Both the position numbers and the translations under genes were made by a program. A stretch of DNA of 33,583 nucleotides from a candidate division FCPU426 bacterium (lineage in GTDB: Bacteria; Oederibacteriota; Muellerivitia; Muellerivitales; Muellerivitaceae), in NCBI GenBank assembly GCA_030041545.1, contig JASHNQ010000022.1, positions 1 through 33,583 of the forward strand, given 5' to 3'. The notes beneath the pieces were generated by a model, which was not told where the DNA came from, ran no database searches, and saw only the letters and a list, made by a program, of their open reading frames with translations. Below, in pieces: positions 6,745 through 17,580 of this stretch; position 1 is the first letter of the stretch, and every line of letters begins with the position of its first letter.

Positions 6745-9078
6745 TCAGAAAAGGTTCCCGAGGTTGAAGTTCAGGACGCCCCCGGGCGGCGCGGCGGAAG
6801 CCGGTAGCTGGGAGTCGATAGGCCAGCCATAATCCAGGCGGATATTCATGATCGTGCCAGGAATGGTCAATCTCACCCCCACCCCCGCGTCATACTGCAC
6901 GTGGGATTCGTCCAGGTTCCAGGCGTTGCTCCAGCAATTGCCCGTGTCGAAGAAAACAACCCCCAGGAGGGGCCCGATGATGACCCGCCGAAGTTCGGTG
7001 TTCGAGATGAAAATGGCGTCTCCTCCCGACACCGGACCGACGGTCCGGAAGTTGTAGCCGCGGAGGGTATCCATTCCACCCGCGTAAAACTTATCGTAAA
7101 TGGGCAGGTCCGTGTATCCCCGGCCGGACCACCAGTACCCTTGGCCCACCCCGATGTTGACGTGTTCCCCCAGGACGAAATCGACCGGCAAAAGGATGAA
7201 ATGGCTTGAATCGCCGACCACCTTGATGAAATTGTTGTCGAAACCCAGGGGCCCTCCGGCGAACTCCACGGAAAGGGAGTGTTTCCATCCCGAGGTGGGA
7301 TTGAAGAAATTGTCCCGGCTGTCATAAACGATGCGGGGCGTGATGCTGCTGGTGGTGGTATCCGTGGCGGCGACGTACTGGGGCGTGCCGACGGTGGTGA
7401 AATAGGAGTCGACGTTGTAGATATCGACGTTTTGCAGCGAATAACTGCCGAAAACGCTCCAATAGCGGCTCAAACGGCGCCCCAGGCTCACCGAACCGCC
7501 GATCGAGGTTTCCGTGTAAAAGGTGTTGGTGCCGTCCGGGTTGGGGGTCGCCGTGGTCCAATACTGGGTGCTGTCGAAGAGGCTGATGGTGAAGGAAGTG
7601 CGGGTGTTGAAGAGCCACGGCTCGGTGAATCCGACCCTGAAGCTGGACACCAGGGACCCGAACTCCAGGTCGATGCTGGCGTTCTGGCCTTTGCCGAAAA
7701 GGTTGGCCTCCTCCAGCTTCACGTTCCCCACCAGGCCCTGGATGGAGCTATAACCGCCGCCCACGCTGATGGAGCCCGTTTTCCGTTCCTTCACACGGAA
7801 GACCAGGATTTCCTTGTCCGGGCTGTCCCCGGGTTCCACCTCCGGGTCGACCTCGTCAAAAAACCCCAGGTTGTTGAGGTTCTGGACCGAAAGCTTGATT
7901 TTATCCGCCTCGAATTTGTCGCCGGGATGGATTTCCAATTCACGGCGGATGACGTAATCCTGGGTTTTGTAGTTCCCGACGATCTTGATATCCTGCACGT
8001 AGGCCACCTGGCCCTCGGTCACGGTGAAGGTGACGTCCACGCGTTTCAAGTCGTCGTCGTAGTTCATGTCGGGATTGACGTTGGCGAAAATGTAGCCCTT
8101 GTCCGCGTAAAGGGTCCTCATCCGCCTCACGCCGTCGTCGAAATCCTTTTTCCTTAAAAGCTCCCCTTTTTTGAGCCCGAAGTACCTCAGGAGGTCCGAA
8201 TCGTCGAAAAGGATGTTGCCCAGGAACTTCACGTCTCCCAGGGTGTATTTGACCCCCTCATTGACCTTGAGGGTGATGTAAACCCGCCGTTTTTCATCGC
8301 TGAATTTTTCCTCATGGCCCAGGACAGCGGCCTTCAGGTAACCTTCGTCGTGGTAGAAATCCTCGATGGCCTTCAAATCGTCGTCCAAGTCGTCGGGTTT
8401 GTATTTATCCCCTTTGTGGTTCTCCTTCATTTGGCCCGCGATCTTGTCGCTGCTGAAGGCCTTGGCTCCGATGACGTCGATGCCGCCGATCTTGACCTGG
8501 GTCCCCTCGAAGATATCGATGACCAAATCCACGTTGCCATCTGGATCGAACTGGGTTTTGGCGTCCACCGTGACGTTGGGATAACCCTCGTCCAGGTAAA
8601 GCTTCTTGATCGCCACCATGTCGTCGTTCAATTGGGACTGATTGAACGGGAGCTTGGGGGCCAGCTTCATTTCCCCAAGGAATTTCTTGGCGTCCCATTT
8701 TTTATTGCCCCGGAAGATGATCCTTTCAATGAGGGGCCTCTCCGTCACCTTGAAAACCAGGATGACCTGGTTGGGCTTGGCGCCCTCTTGGGCTTCCACC
8801 TTCACGTCCTTAAAGTCCCCCATCGAAAACAGGTTGTGGATGTCCATCCGCACCCGGCGGAGGGAAAAAGGGTCCCCTTCCTTCTCCTCCAGGTGGCCGT
8901 AGATGATGAGGCTGGAGACGTTCTTGTTCCCCTCGATTTTGATGGCGGAAATCTTGAGGGGATTCGCGTCGTTTTGGGCCCGGAGAGATGCGGCGCAGAA
9001 AAGGACAAGGGCCAGGACGCCGGGAAACCAGGTCCCCGGGATGCGGTGGGCGTTGAATCGGAACGGGTTTAAAAACAA
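6745..9078 (-). CDS. bamA: Outer membrane protein assembly factor BamA
   Basis: BamA is the outer-membrane insertase that folds beta-barrel proteins. The product (777 residues) has a signal peptide ending near CAASLRAQ, five POTRA repeats over roughly residues 40-425 (recurrent GNK/GN..F..DD patterns), and a 16-stranded Omp85 barrel. The barrel contains GGGYSSIQGLVG and a DTLRGYNFRTVGP segment matching the conserved loop-6 RGY motif, and ends with phenylalanine in FNLGNLF. The start chosen is TTG at 9078 with GGAGGAG six bases upstream. A longer TTG frame from 9093 would include that ribosome-binding site as codons. It directly follows tamB, and a separate promoter is proposed upstream. Confidence 0.96.
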   Translation of the reverse strand: MFLNPFRFNAHRIPGTWFPGVLALVLFCAASLRAQNDANPLKISAIKIEGNKNVSSLIIYGHLEEKEGDPFSLRRVRMDIHNLFSMGDFKDVKVEAQEGAKPNQVILVFKVTERPLIERIIFRGNKKWDAKKFLGEMKLAPKLPFNQSQLNDDMVAIKKLYLDEGYPNVTVDAKTQFDPDGNVDLVIDIFEGTQVKIGGIDVIGAKAFSSDKIAGQMKENHKGDKYKPDDLDDDLKAIEDFYHDEGYLKAAVLGHEEKFSDEKRRVYITLKVNEGVKYTLGDVKFLGNILFDDSDLLRYFGLKKGELLRKKDFDDGVRRMRTLYADKGYIFANVNPDMNYDDDLKRVDVTFTVTEGQVAYVQDIKIVGNYKTQDYVIRRELEIHPGDKFEADKIKLSVQNLNNLGFFDEVDPEVEPGDSPDKEILVFRVKERKTGSISVGGGYSSIQGLVGNVKLEEANLFGKGQNASIDLEFGSLVSSFRVGFTEPWLFNTRTSFTISLFDSTQYWTTATPNPDGTNTFYTETSIGGSVSLGRRLSRYWSVFGSYSLQNVDIYNVDSYFTTVGTPQYVAATDTTTSSITPRIVYDSRDNFFNPTSGWKHSLSVEFAGGPLGFDNNFIKVVGDSSHFILLPVDFVLGEHVNIGVGQGYWWSGRGYTDLPIYDKFYAGGMDTLRGYNFRTVGPVSGGDAIFISNTELRRVIIGPLLGVVFFDTGNCWSNAWNLDESHVQYDAGVGVRLTIPGTIMNIRLDYGWPIDSQLPASAAPPGGVLNFNLGNLF

Positions 9079-9166
9079 ACTTTTCTCCTCCAAGGCTCGC
9101 TGCCTCCGGCCTGGATCAACAGAATCTTAACGCTAAGGGAGCGGACAAAGGCGCGCAAAGACGCGC

Positions 9167-9196
9167 ATTCTAGCATGGGGCCCTTAAAATCGGCAA
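9167..9196 (-). promoter_or_regulatory. Candidate sigma70-type promoter with extended -10 for bamA
   Basis: On the minus strand TTGCCG (9191-9196) is followed after 18 bp by TAGAAT (9167-9172), with TG one base before the -10 hexamer as in extended -10 promoters. The downstream leader contains GCGCG-TCTTT-GCGCG, a small hairpin. This would give bamA and surE transcription independent of the clpC/tamB genes. The call rests on sequence match only. The remaining tamB-bamA gap (9094-9276) shows no gene. Confidence 0.5.
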
Positions 9197-9276
9197 TGAC
9201 ATACCACAGCCCAAGCTGGAATTTAGACGAACGAATGGGAAGTAAAGGTCGGCTTTTAGGGATGAAAAAACGGCTT

Positions 9277-12200
9277 TCAATCGCTGGAAGGCGTCAGTTT
9301 GCGGAATTCATTTCTCTCATTTTGGTTGAGGTCTTTCGCCAAAATCTCGAGTTGGTAGGGAGCCGTAGGGTCAAGCCCCGTGATTTCAATCGCGTGGTCG
9401 TAGGCATCCTGTTTCTTTTCAACATTATCCATGACGACTTTCCCCTCCAAATCCATCACCCGTACCTCGCATTGGGTGACTTTGTCGGTCTCCCAAACCA
9501 CATGGAATTTACCGGGGCCGATGGAGGTGGCATCCAAGCGCATGAACCTCGGCCGGTCCTTGTCCCCCCGCTTCGGCTGCATGATGTCGGGCAGGGCCTC
9601 CTGGAACTGGATTCCAACCTGGGTCTCCTCCTGGCCGATGTTGTTTTCACCCGTGGTCGCGTTGAAGGAAAGGTTCCGGTTAAGGTCGTACTGGAGCCCC
9701 AGTTGGTTTTGGGGGGTGAAATTTTCGGCGAGTCCGGGGTTCCACATGAGTGAAAGCCGTTGATCCAAAGGCTTGCGGATCTTCAAGCGGAACAAGGAAA
9801 CGTTGCTCGCTCCCGTGGAGTTGCCGGTGGCGTCCGGTCCCGCGGGCAAAACGCCCGGCGATGAAACCGATCCCGAGTTGGCGCCCGCAATATTGGTTTC
9901 CACGTTAATGTCCACACCCGCGACCTGCTGTAAAACGGATCGCGTCATACCTGTCAGTTGGCTGGAAGCCATTCGATCGATCAAGTCCAAGGCCGTTTGG
10001 TCGACTACTTGCCCAACCCGCTGCTGGTAAGCGGCTTTCAATTGGTCGGGGGTCGCCGCCGTGTTGTTGGTGGTGAGGCCCGTCATATCCGTGCCGAACA
10101 TGACATAGGAATAAAGGATGTTTTTGGAAGCATCCTCTCCATAGGAGGCTGGAGCGCAGCTAGGGTCGGAGCTCAGTTTAAAATCGATGTTTCCAAAGTT
10201 CCCCTCGAAATCCACCCGGACGTTCAAATCCACCTGCCTCACCCCCCCCGCCGTGAGCACATTGACGTTGGGAAATACGTCCGTGGCATAGCCCTCCATT
10301 CGTGGCGGCTGGACCCGCGTCATCGTAATGCTGGATTCCTGCATTTGGAACTCGTGCCCCAAGTAACGCAGCCAGCCATATTTGGAGCCCGCGCTTCCTT
10401 CGCACTTGATGCCCCCTTGTTCCGTTCCGCGGTCGATATCCCTCCCAAAAATGTGGATTTTGTCGCCCGGATCCACTTTTAATTCAAGGTATTGGGTATT
10501 GAATTCGTTGGAATACCATGTGTTCTTCCCGGAAACCAAATAAAGGTCAAAATTGACACCCGCCAGTTCCCGGTATTCAATCTTTTGACCATGTTCATCG
10601 AGCTGTTCCTCGGGTGGGAAGGTGTAGTGCCCCGTGTCCAAAAGCGCCGTGCCCTTGACCGTGGGTGAGTCAATGGGGCCTTGGATGAGGAGTGGGTCGC
10701 TCGGCGTGGGGCCATAAAAATAAATCTCGCCCCACTCCCCTTTGCGCATGATGTCGGGAATGCTCAGCCACAAGCCGTGGCTTCCGATGGTCTTTACCTG
10801 GAAATCCAGGTACTGGGGGATGAAGTCCACCAACACCATCTTGCTTTGGTCCACCGGCGGCGAGGTAATGAACACACGCCCCTGGCCGATGCGCGCGTTT
10901 AAATCCTCCACGGCCAGGTGGTTGTGCCGGACCTTGATGCGGCCGTTCAGGTCGTCGATGGATTGGGCCACCATGGGCGGGACCAGTTGGCATTGGTTCA
11001 AATCCAAATCCATCGTCACGTCGGGATCATCCAAGGTCCCGCCCAAATGGGCTGAGAAATCCATGTCGCCCGATGCTTTCTTGGCCCAGCCGGCCAAGAG
11101 GATCAGGCTGAAATCACCCTTTTCCATTTTCGCGGTGACGTCCATTTCCTGGTTTCTCACCCTCTCCTTCGCCTCTTCGGTTAAGGCCAGGGGGATGTGC
11201 CCGCCCAAGGCAAAGGTGAAGACGCCCTCCCGGCTCAAGGTAATGGGGTTTTCCGCGTCCCCCAGGTAAAGCGTGTCGTTGCTGGCCTTGACTTCCCCGT
11301 CCAGGAGGTCGAACTTCAAGTCCCCCACCTGGCCGTCCTGGACGGATAGGGAACCCGTGAAGATGGGGGCGTCCACCGTCCCCTCGAACACCAGGTGATA
11401 ACTACCCGTCCCACTCAGTGGGAAGTCAGGCAATATCCATTTCCCAATCTCCTGGATGGGAACGTTCTTGGAATCCGAAACCAGGCTGCAGGGTCCGTTG
11501 AGGTCCACCAGCCCGTTCACCGAAAAGGAACTGGCGTCATTCACCAGGCGCAAGTTGTTGAACTGGAACTTTTGGCCCTGGGACAAATCCACTTCGCCGA
11601 CCAGTTGGGGCTTCGGGTTATCCATGGGTTTAAATTCCAATTTCTTGTCATGAACGCTCATGGCGATGTCAAAGGGAATGGGTTTCTTGGCGTTGACTTC
11701 GGTTTCGATCACGGAAAGAAGGCCGTCGAAAGTCGGCCTTTCTTCCTTCTCTTCCAAGGCCAGCCGCCCGGCCAAATGGAGCTGGCTGGTGAAGTGGATG
11801 AAGGCGATGGGCAGGTTCCGGGTGGAACCCCAGAGGTCCAAAACCGCCACGCTGGGGTCCTGGGGGTCCAAGTAAGCGATACCCTGTTCAATGTCGATTT
11901 GACCCGCGGGAAGGGTGATTTGATTGTCCTTTTCCACGGTGATTTTCCCGCCGGAGTAGGCGAAATGGAGTTGGGCCTCGGGGACGACATTGTTGTCGTA
12001 CCTCAAATTTTCACCGCCCACCGTGAAATCGGCCACCGGCGCGGCCAAGGAGCCGCTGACGGCCAGGTTTCCATTGACTTCCCCGCCCACGTGGTGTTTT
12101 TCGGTGTCGATCCCCAAAAGCGACAGGATGTTGCGGAGTTTCTCATGCTCGACCGGGCCATTGACGCTGACCTGGCTGTCCGGGTCCCAAAAGGACCGGG

Positions 12201-15096
12201 GGGATGAAAGGGTTCCCGACAGGCTGTAACGGGCTTCCTCCCGTGCCAGGGAAAACTTGGAGGAAATTTTGGATTTAGTCCCTTCCAAAATTAGTTCCGC
12301 CCGGTCGAAATCATACTTTTGAATGGAACCGTTTACGACCGTGAAGGAACCTTCCATCGGCAGTTCGTCGAAAGTCCCTTTTTCCAGCTTCAATTCCCCT
12401 GAAATCATCCCCTTCACCTTCAATGAAGGAGGCAGGAATTGTGTCAATTCCGGCACTTGGGTGAGCATCGTGGGTTCGATTTTCAACAACGCCTGGATCG
12501 TCGGCGAAGCAACCGACTCGTCCAAAACGGCCGAACCCATGACCACGCCAGCCAGCGTTACCCGGCTTCGATAGACCAAATCCTCGCAGGAGGTGGGCAT
12601 GGAAAAATCCGTGAAGTGGTATTCCCTTCCCCCGGCGTCGGTGAAGGTGAACGCCTTGGAGGCGAAGATTCCGGTCCAATTTTTCCAGAAAGGATCGCCT
12701 GTGGTTTTGGCATCCAGCGAAAACTCGCCGGTAACGGCATCCCAGTCCCCAAGCTGGAATTTTTCGGCGGTGAACCGCAGGTCCAGGTTTCCCGCGCCCG
12801 GGCGGGTGTCCCAGGAACCGTCAACCGTCAGGGAGTTCCCCCCCTGGGATAGTTTCAGCTGTTTGACCAGGAGTTTTCCATCCACCATGTCCAGGGAGGC
12901 CTGGACCTTGTCGGCGTACCAATCCCCCACTTTTAGGGATTCCACGGCGATGTCATCCCCCTCCAAAATGGGGTTTGCGGCCGTACCCCCTAGGTGCAAA
13001 TGGCCGGTCACCGATCCCTCGAAAGGCTGGGGCGGGTTGTTCCACTGGCTGATTTCAGCCACCAGTTGGATGGGGAATTCCTCGGCGGCGATCTTCAGGT
13101 CGTTGGGGGAGTCCGGGCTCAGGCCCAGGGTTCCTTGCGCCGAAAAAATATCCCCAATAATCAGTTTCTCGAACTGGAGTTGCCCCGGCTTCCACGTCAG
13201 GGAAAGGGCCAAAGGCTGGGGTTCCATGCCCTGGACCAAGACCTGGTCTGAGGAAAGCCTCACGGTAGCGGTGGGCTCCGCCTTGGTCCCGCCCACTAGA
13301 AGGTCCAAGTCAACGAGCCCGGAAAGGTCCGGGAACTGATCGTTGAAAATCGGCAGGTTTTCCAGGGCAATCGCCCGGCCTTTCACCTCAATTTGAATGG
13401 GCTTGTCCTCTGTCTTGGGCCAAGTCCCACGGCCGGTCAATTTCAGGGTCTTTTTCCCGGAAACCGCCAGGAATTTCTCCATCTTCCAATCGTCCGCTTC
13501 CGCCGTGAAAACCGCTTCCAGCCTGGATTTATCGTTGAGGGAGGCCCATACCTGGAGTTTTTGGTCGGACAGCTGGATGCTGTTGTGGATGCTGTATTGA
13601 ACCACCGAATTGCGCAGGACCCGGGTCAGGGCCATGTCGCCGCTGGCGGAGATGATGGGGTGGGACACCGTTCCACCGTAGTGGACTTCCTGGCTGATGC
13701 GCCCACTGGTTCCCGAAACCCCCAGGGTGGAGGCGACTTTCATGGCCTCCACGTTTTTCAAATCCACGGTGAGTGAAACCGGGGCGTCGGGTTGTCCTGT
13801 TAAGGGGTAGAATCCATTGGCGTTCAGGCTTCCGCCGTAAATTTTGCCGTCGGACTGTTCGAGTTTGACGGTCCCATTCTCGTAGCCGGCCTTCAATGAT
13901 ACGGCGTCCATCTGCCAATCCCCGACGTTGGAAGGCCCCAGTTGGGCGGTCCCTTCCACGATAGGTTCGGAAAAAGTACCGGTGACGGACAATTCCGCGG
14001 TTCCCTGGCCCCCGGTTTTCAAATTTTTTATTTTCAGGATGTCGTTGAAAACGCTGTCCAGGAAAAGCTGGTCAGTGGAAGTACGGACCTGAAGGGGTCT
14101 TCCATCGAAGGGGAGGGCGCCCGAGGCCTTCCAAGCCGTATCCCCCACGTGGAACTGGACCTCCTCCGGCACGTTGATGCCCGTGGGCCGGATAAAGGCC
14201 CGCCCGGTGATTTGGGAAAAAGTGATCCCCACGGGATCGGGCGACCGGAGGGAGGCCCCGTGGACATCGGCCTTGGCGTCGTACCAGGGGGACCGCCCCA
14301 ATTGGAACACGAAGGGTGACTCCCCGTCGATGGTGCCCGCCGAGAGGTCCCACCCCGTGGTTTCCAGCAAAGCGGGTCCGGCGGAAGCCAGCGGCCATTG
14401 GGTGAGCCGGACCACGCCCCGTACCTTCACGTTCTCCAGGCGTAGGCTTCCGTTGAATTGAAGGATACCCTGGCTGTTTTCCTCGGGCGAATGGGCCAAA
14501 AGCGACAGTCCCCAGACCGTTCCATTGCCGATGGCGTCGAAGTTGAGGAGCTTCAGGACGGGGCGGGGGGACTTGCCGGCTTGGATGGAAAAAGACCCCT
14601 CCCGGACCGAAACTTTTTGGACGGGAAAAACCGGGATGGGAATGGCCGGCGGCGCGGAAGGGTTCCCCCCGGGGGCGGAAACGGAAGCGGCCGGCGCCTC
14701 CATTTTCGTCAAGGTAATCTGGGGGCGGATGAAGGAAAGGCTGTCCAGGCAGTCTTCCAGGGGCTTGCGGTGGAAAAGCAGGTTGAAAAGCTGGACGTTC
14801 ACCGAAACCTGATCCACAGCCAGGCGGGATTCCCAGGGAGAACCGGGGATGTTGAGGTCGACTTGGTTTAAGACCACATTCCCGGTTAAACCCGCCCGGA
14901 CCGACCGGATGACGACGGGCCCATGGACGGCTTCCGCCAGCTTGCGCTCAATGAGGGGTTTGAGCTGGGTGTCGACGACGCCGTATTGGAAATAAGCGTA
15001 AGACCCGGCCAAAAACGCCAGCCCGCCCAGCAGCCACCACGGCCACCGGCGCTTCCTGGGCCCAGGGGCGGCCCCGGCCCGGTGCTTCTGGCTCAT
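9277..15096 (-). CDS. tamB: TamB/DUF490 (AsmA-like) inner-to-outer membrane bridge protein, with C-terminal FnIII-like tail
   Basis: TamB-like proteins are anchored in the inner membrane and span the periplasm as a long beta-taco groove, serving outer-membrane assembly or lipid transport. The product is 1939 residues. It has a basic N-terminus and a single membrane anchor (WWLLGGLAFLAGSYAYF, about residues 20-36), a very long run of alternating beta-strand repeats, and a DUF490-type C-terminal region (ITMTRVQPPRMEGYATD onward to about 1836). About 103 further residues follow, containing FHVVWETDK and ITGLDPTAPYQLEILAKD, a fibronectin-III-like pattern not usual in TamB. The ATG at 15096 has AAGG six bases upstream and lies 11 bases after the clpC stop. 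No tamA is present; bamA follows directly, so BamA is the likely partner. Confidence 0.9.
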   Translation of the reverse strand: MSQKHRAGAAPGPRKRRWPWWLLGGLAFLAGSYAYFQYGVVDTQLKPLIERKLAEAVHGPVVIRSVRAGLTGNVVLNQVDLNIPGSPWESRLAVDQVSVNVQLFNLLFHRKPLEDCLDSLSFIRPQITLTKMEAPAASVSAPGGNPSAPPAIPIPVFPVQKVSVREGSFSIQAGKSPRPVLKLLNFDAIGNGTVWGLSLLAHSPEENSQGILQFNGSLRLENVKVRGVVRLTQWPLASAGPALLETTGWDLSAGTIDGESPFVFQLGRSPWYDAKADVHGASLRSPDPVGITFSQITGRAFIRPTGINVPEEVQFHVGDTAWKASGALPFDGRPLQVRTSTDQLFLDSVFNDILKIKNLKTGGQGTAELSVTGTFSEPIVEGTAQLGPSNVGDWQMDAVSLKAGYENGTVKLEQSDGKIYGGSLNANGFYPLTGQPDAPVSLTVDLKNVEAMKVASTLGVSGTSGRISQEVHYGGTVSHPIISASGDMALTRVLRNSVVQYSIHNSIQLSDQKLQVWASLNDKSRLEAVFTAEADDWKMEKFLAVSGKKTLKLTGRGTWPKTEDKPIQIEVKGRAIALENLPIFNDQFPDLSGLVDLDLLVGGTKAEPTATVRLSSDQVLVQGMEPQPLALSLTWKPGQLQFEKLIIGDIFSAQGTLGLSPDSPNDLKIAAEEFPIQLVAEISQWNNPPQPFEGSVTGHLHLGGTAANPILEGDDIAVESLKVGDWYADKVQASLDMVDGKLLVKQLKLSQGGNSLTVDGSWDTRPGAGNLDLRFTAEKFQLGDWDAVTGEFSLDAKTTGDPFWKNWTGIFASKAFTFTDAGGREYHFTDFSMPTSCEDLVYRSRVTLAGVVMGSAVLDESVASPTIQALLKIEPTMLTQVPELTQFLPPSLKVKGMISGELKLEKGTFDELPMEGSFTVVNGSIQKYDFDRAELILEGTKSKISSKFSLAREEARYSLSGTLSSPRSFWDPDSQVSVNGPVEHEKLRNILSLLGIDTEKHHVGGEVNGNLAVSGSLAAPVADFTVGGENLRYDNNVVPEAQLHFAYSGGKITVEKDNQITLPAGQIDIEQGIAYLDPQDPSVAVLDLWGSTRNLPIAFIHFTSQLHLAGRLALEEKEERPTFDGLLSVIETEVNAKKPIPFDIAMSVHDKKLEFKPMDNPKPQLVGEVDLSQGQKFQFNNLRLVNDASSFSVNGLVDLNGPCSLVSDSKNVPIQEIGKWILPDFPLSGTGSYHLVFEGTVDAPIFTGSLSVQDGQVGDLKFDLLDGEVKASNDTLYLGDAENPITLSREGVFTFALGGHIPLALTEEAKERVRNQEMDVTAKMEKGDFSLILLAGWAKKASGDMDFSAHLGGTLDDPDVTMDLDLNQCQLVPPMVAQSIDDLNGRIKVRHNHLAVEDLNARIGQGRVFITSPPVDQSKMVLVDFIPQYLDFQVKTIGSHGLWLSIPDIMRKGEWGEIYFYGPTPSDPLLIQGPIDSPTVKGTALLDTGHYTFPPEEQLDEHGQKIEYRELAGVNFDLYLVSGKNTWYSNEFNTQYLELKVDPGDKIHIFGRDIDRGTEQGGIKCEGSAGSKYGWLRYLGHEFQMQESSITMTRVQPPRMEGYATDVFPNVNVLTAGGVRQVDLNVRVDFEGNFGNIDFKLSSDPSCAPASYGEDASKNILYSYVMFGTDMTGLTTNNTAATPDQLKAAYQQRVGQVVDQTALDLIDRMASSQLTGMTRSVLQQVAGVDINVETNIAGANSGSVSSPGVLPAGPDATGNSTGASNVSLFRLKIRKPLDQRLSLMWNPGLAENFTPQNQLGLQYDLNRNLSFNATTGENNIGQEETQVGIQFQEALPDIMQPKRGDKDRPRFMRLDATSIGPGKFHVVWETDKVTQCEVRVMDLEGKVVMDNVEKKQDAYDHAIEITGLDPTAPYQLEILAKDLNQNERNEFRKLTPSSD

Positions 15097-15107
15097 GGGC
15101 CACCTTC

Positions 15108-17558
15108 TCAAACGGTCGCGGGGGACGCGGGTTTGGGCTCACCGGAGACAAAATCGAGTTTGTCACCGGCCGATTTCAACAAAAGGTTGTCGCCTTCCTT
15201 GACGTTGCCGCGCAGGAGTTCCTCGGCCAGGGCGTCCTCCACGTATTTCTGGATGGTCCGCTTCATCTGCCTGGCCCCGTAAATCTTGTCATAACCCCGG
15301 TCGATGAGGAAATCGCGGGCCGCGGCATCCAGTGTGAGCGTGATCTTTTTGTCGCTCAGGCGTTTCTGCACGTCCTCCAGCTGGATGTCCACGATCTTCT
15401 CGATGTGGTTGTGGTCCAGGGGATGGAAGATGATGATGTCGTCCACCCGGTTGAGGAACTCGGGGTTGAAGGCCTTTTTGAGCTCCATCTGGATTTTGCT
15501 TTTCATGCTGCTGAAGGGGACGTCCGGGCCTTCCGGATGAAAGCCCAGGCTTTTTTCCAGGCCGATTTCCCGTGCGCCCAGGTTGCTGGTCATGATCACC
15601 ACCGTGTTGCGGAAGTCCACCACCCGCCCCAGTGAGTCCGTCAGGCGTCCGTCCTCCAGTATTTGAAGCATGATGTTGAAGATCTCCGGGTGGGCCTTTT
15701 CGATCTCGTCGAAGAGCACCACGCTATAGGGCTTGCGCCGCACCTTCTCGGTCAGCTGCCCGCCCTCGTCGTGCCCCACGTAGCCCGGGGGCGCGCCGGC
15801 CAGCCGCGACACGTTGAATTTCTCCATGTATTCGCTCATGTCGAAACGGATCAGGGCGTCCTCGTCGTCGAAGAGGAACCAGGCGAGGGCCCGGGCCAGC
15901 TCGGTTTTCCCCACGCCCGTGGGGCCCATGAACATGAAGCTCCCGATGGGCTTCTTGGGGTTGCCGATGCCCGCGCGGCTTCGGCGGATGGCCTTGGAGA
16001 TGGATTCGATGGCCTCGTCCTGTCCCACCACCCGTTTGTGGATCTCCTCCTCCATCTTGAGGAGCTTCTCGCTTTCCTTCTCGCCCAGCTTGATCATGGG
16101 GATGCCGGTCCACTTGGAGGCCACATAGGCGATGTCCTCCCAGGTGACCACGGCTTCTTCCTTGGACTTCATGTTTTCCCACTTCTCTTTTTCTTCCTGC
16201 AGCTTCTGCCGCATTTTTTTCATCTTGTCCCTGAGGTCGGCGGCGCGCTCGAATTCCTGGGTCTTGATGGCCTCCTCCTTTTCCTGCTTCACCTTTTCCA
16301 CTTCCTTTTCCAGGTTGCGGATTTCGGGAGGCATGGTCGTAATGCGAAGGCGCGTGCGGCTTCCCGCTTCGTCGATGAGGTCGATGGCCTTGTCCGGCAG
16401 GAACCGGCCGGAGATGTAGCGGTGGGAAAGCTGGGCCGCGGCCACGATGGCGTCGTCCGTGATGCGCACGCGGTGGTGGGCCTCGTAGCGGTCCCGCAGG
16501 CCCTTGATGATCTGGATGGTCTCGTCCACCGAGGGCTCATCCACCATGATCATTTGGAAACGGCGCTCCAAGGCCCCGTCCTTCTCGATGTATTTGCGGT
16601 ACTCGTTGAGGGTGGTGGCCCCGATGCACTGCAGTTCTCCCCGCGCCAGGGCGGGTTTGAGCATATTGGAGGCGTCTATGGCTCCCTCAGCCGCTCCCGC
16701 CCCCACGAGGGTGTGAAGCTCGTCCACGAAAAGGATGACCTTCCCCGATTGGCGGATTTCGTTGATGACGGCCTTCAAGCGCTCCTCGAACTCGCCACGG
16801 TACTTGGTGCCGGCCACCAGCGCGGCGAGATCGAGGGTCACAATACGTTTATCTAGAAGCAGTTCGGGCACATTGCCTTCCTTAATGCGCTGGGCCAGTC
16901 CCTCGGCGATGGCGGTCTTGCCCACGCCCGGTTCGCCGATCAGGACCGGATTGTTTTTAGTGCGGCGGGAAAGGATTTGGATGACGCGTTCGATCTCGTC
17001 CTCGCGGCCGATGACCGGGTCCAGTTTTCCGTCCTTGGCCATTTGGGTCAGGTCCCGGCCAAAGGTGTCCAAAGCCGGGGTTTTGGATTTCTTCACCTGT
17101 TTGGAAAACTTAGGGAAAGTCCCGCCCAGGAGGTTGATAACCATGTCGCGGGATTTCTCGTAGGTGACGCCCAGGTTTTCGAGGGCCCGGGCCGCGACGC
17201 CCTCCCCTTCCTGGATGAGCCCCAACAGCAGGTGTTCGGTGCCGATGTAATTGTGACCGAGCTTTTGCGATTCTTCCGCGGCCAGTTCCAGAACTTTTTT
17301 GGCCGAAGGGGTGAATTGGGGGTCGCCGATGGTTAAGGTGTCCGACGACGGGGTCGTGAGGTTTTCCACTTCGATGCGCACCGACTCCAAGTCCACCCCC
17401 AGGGATTCCAGGACGGCCACCGCCACTCCGCCGCCTTCCCTAATCAGGCCCAGCAAAAGGTGTTCGGTTCCAATAAAATTATGGTTCAACCGGCGGGCCT
17501 CTTCCTTGGCCAGCGGGTTAATAACTTTTTTAGCGCGCTCGGTAAAGCGTTCGAACAT
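15108..17558 (-). CDS. clpC: ATP-dependent Clp protease ATPase subunit ClpC
   Basis: ClpC is the Hsp100 unfoldase that feeds ClpP and, in systems with McsB, degrades proteins marked with phospho-arginine. The 816-residue protein has two N-terminal Clp repeats ([17 protein letters not shown] and [16 protein letters not shown]), AAA module 1 with Walker [10 protein letters not shown] and [11 protein letters not shown], a coiled-coil middle domain with a UVR-like [15 protein letters not shown] segment, AAA module 2 with Walker [10 protein letters not shown], and a C-terminal D2-small domain. The ATG at 17558 has GAGGAG at the right distance. It follows mcsB, as in Firmicute ctsR-mcsA-mcsB-clpC operons, but no ctsR is present here. 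No CIRCE or CtsR operator was recognised upstream. Confidence 0.97.
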   Translation of the reverse strand: MFERFTERAKKVINPLAKEEARRLNHNFIGTEHLLLGLIREGGGVAVAVLESLGVDLESVRIEVENLTTPSSDTLTIGDPQFTPSAKKVLELAAEESQKLGHNYIGTEHLLLGLIQEGEGVAARALENLGVTYEKSRDMVINLLGGTFPKFSKQVKKSKTPALDTFGRDLTQMAKDGKLDPVIGREDEIERVIQILSRRTKNNPVLIGEPGVGKTAIAEGLAQRIKEGNVPELLLDKRIVTLDLAALVAGTKYRGEFEERLKAVINEIRQSGKVILFVDELHTLVGAGAAEGAIDASNMLKPALARGELQCIGATTLNEYRKYIEKDGALERRFQMIMVDEPSVDETIQIIKGLRDRYEAHHRVRITDDAIVAAAQLSHRYISGRFLPDKAIDLIDEAGSRTRLRITTMPPEIRNLEKEVEKVKQEKEEAIKTQEFERAADLRDKMKKMRQKLQEEKEKWENMKSKEEAVVTWEDIAYVASKWTGIPMIKLGEKESEKLLKMEEEIHKRVVGQDEAIESISKAIRRSRAGIGNPKKPIGSFMFMGPTGVGKTELARALAWFLFDDEDALIRFDMSEYMEKFNVSRLAGAPPGYVGHDEGGQLTEKVRRKPYSVVLFDEIEKAHPEIFNIMLQILEDGRLTDSLGRVVDFRNTVVIMTSNLGAREIGLEKSLGFHPEGPDVPFSSMKSKIQMELKKAFNPEFLNRVDDIIIFHPLDHNHIEKIVDIQLEDVQKRLSDKKITLTLDAAARDFLIDRGYDKIYGARQMKRTIQKYVEDALAEELLRGNVKEGDNLLLKSAGDKLDFVSGEPKPASPATV

Positions 17559-17580
17559 GAGTTTCTCCTCAAAAAAGCCC

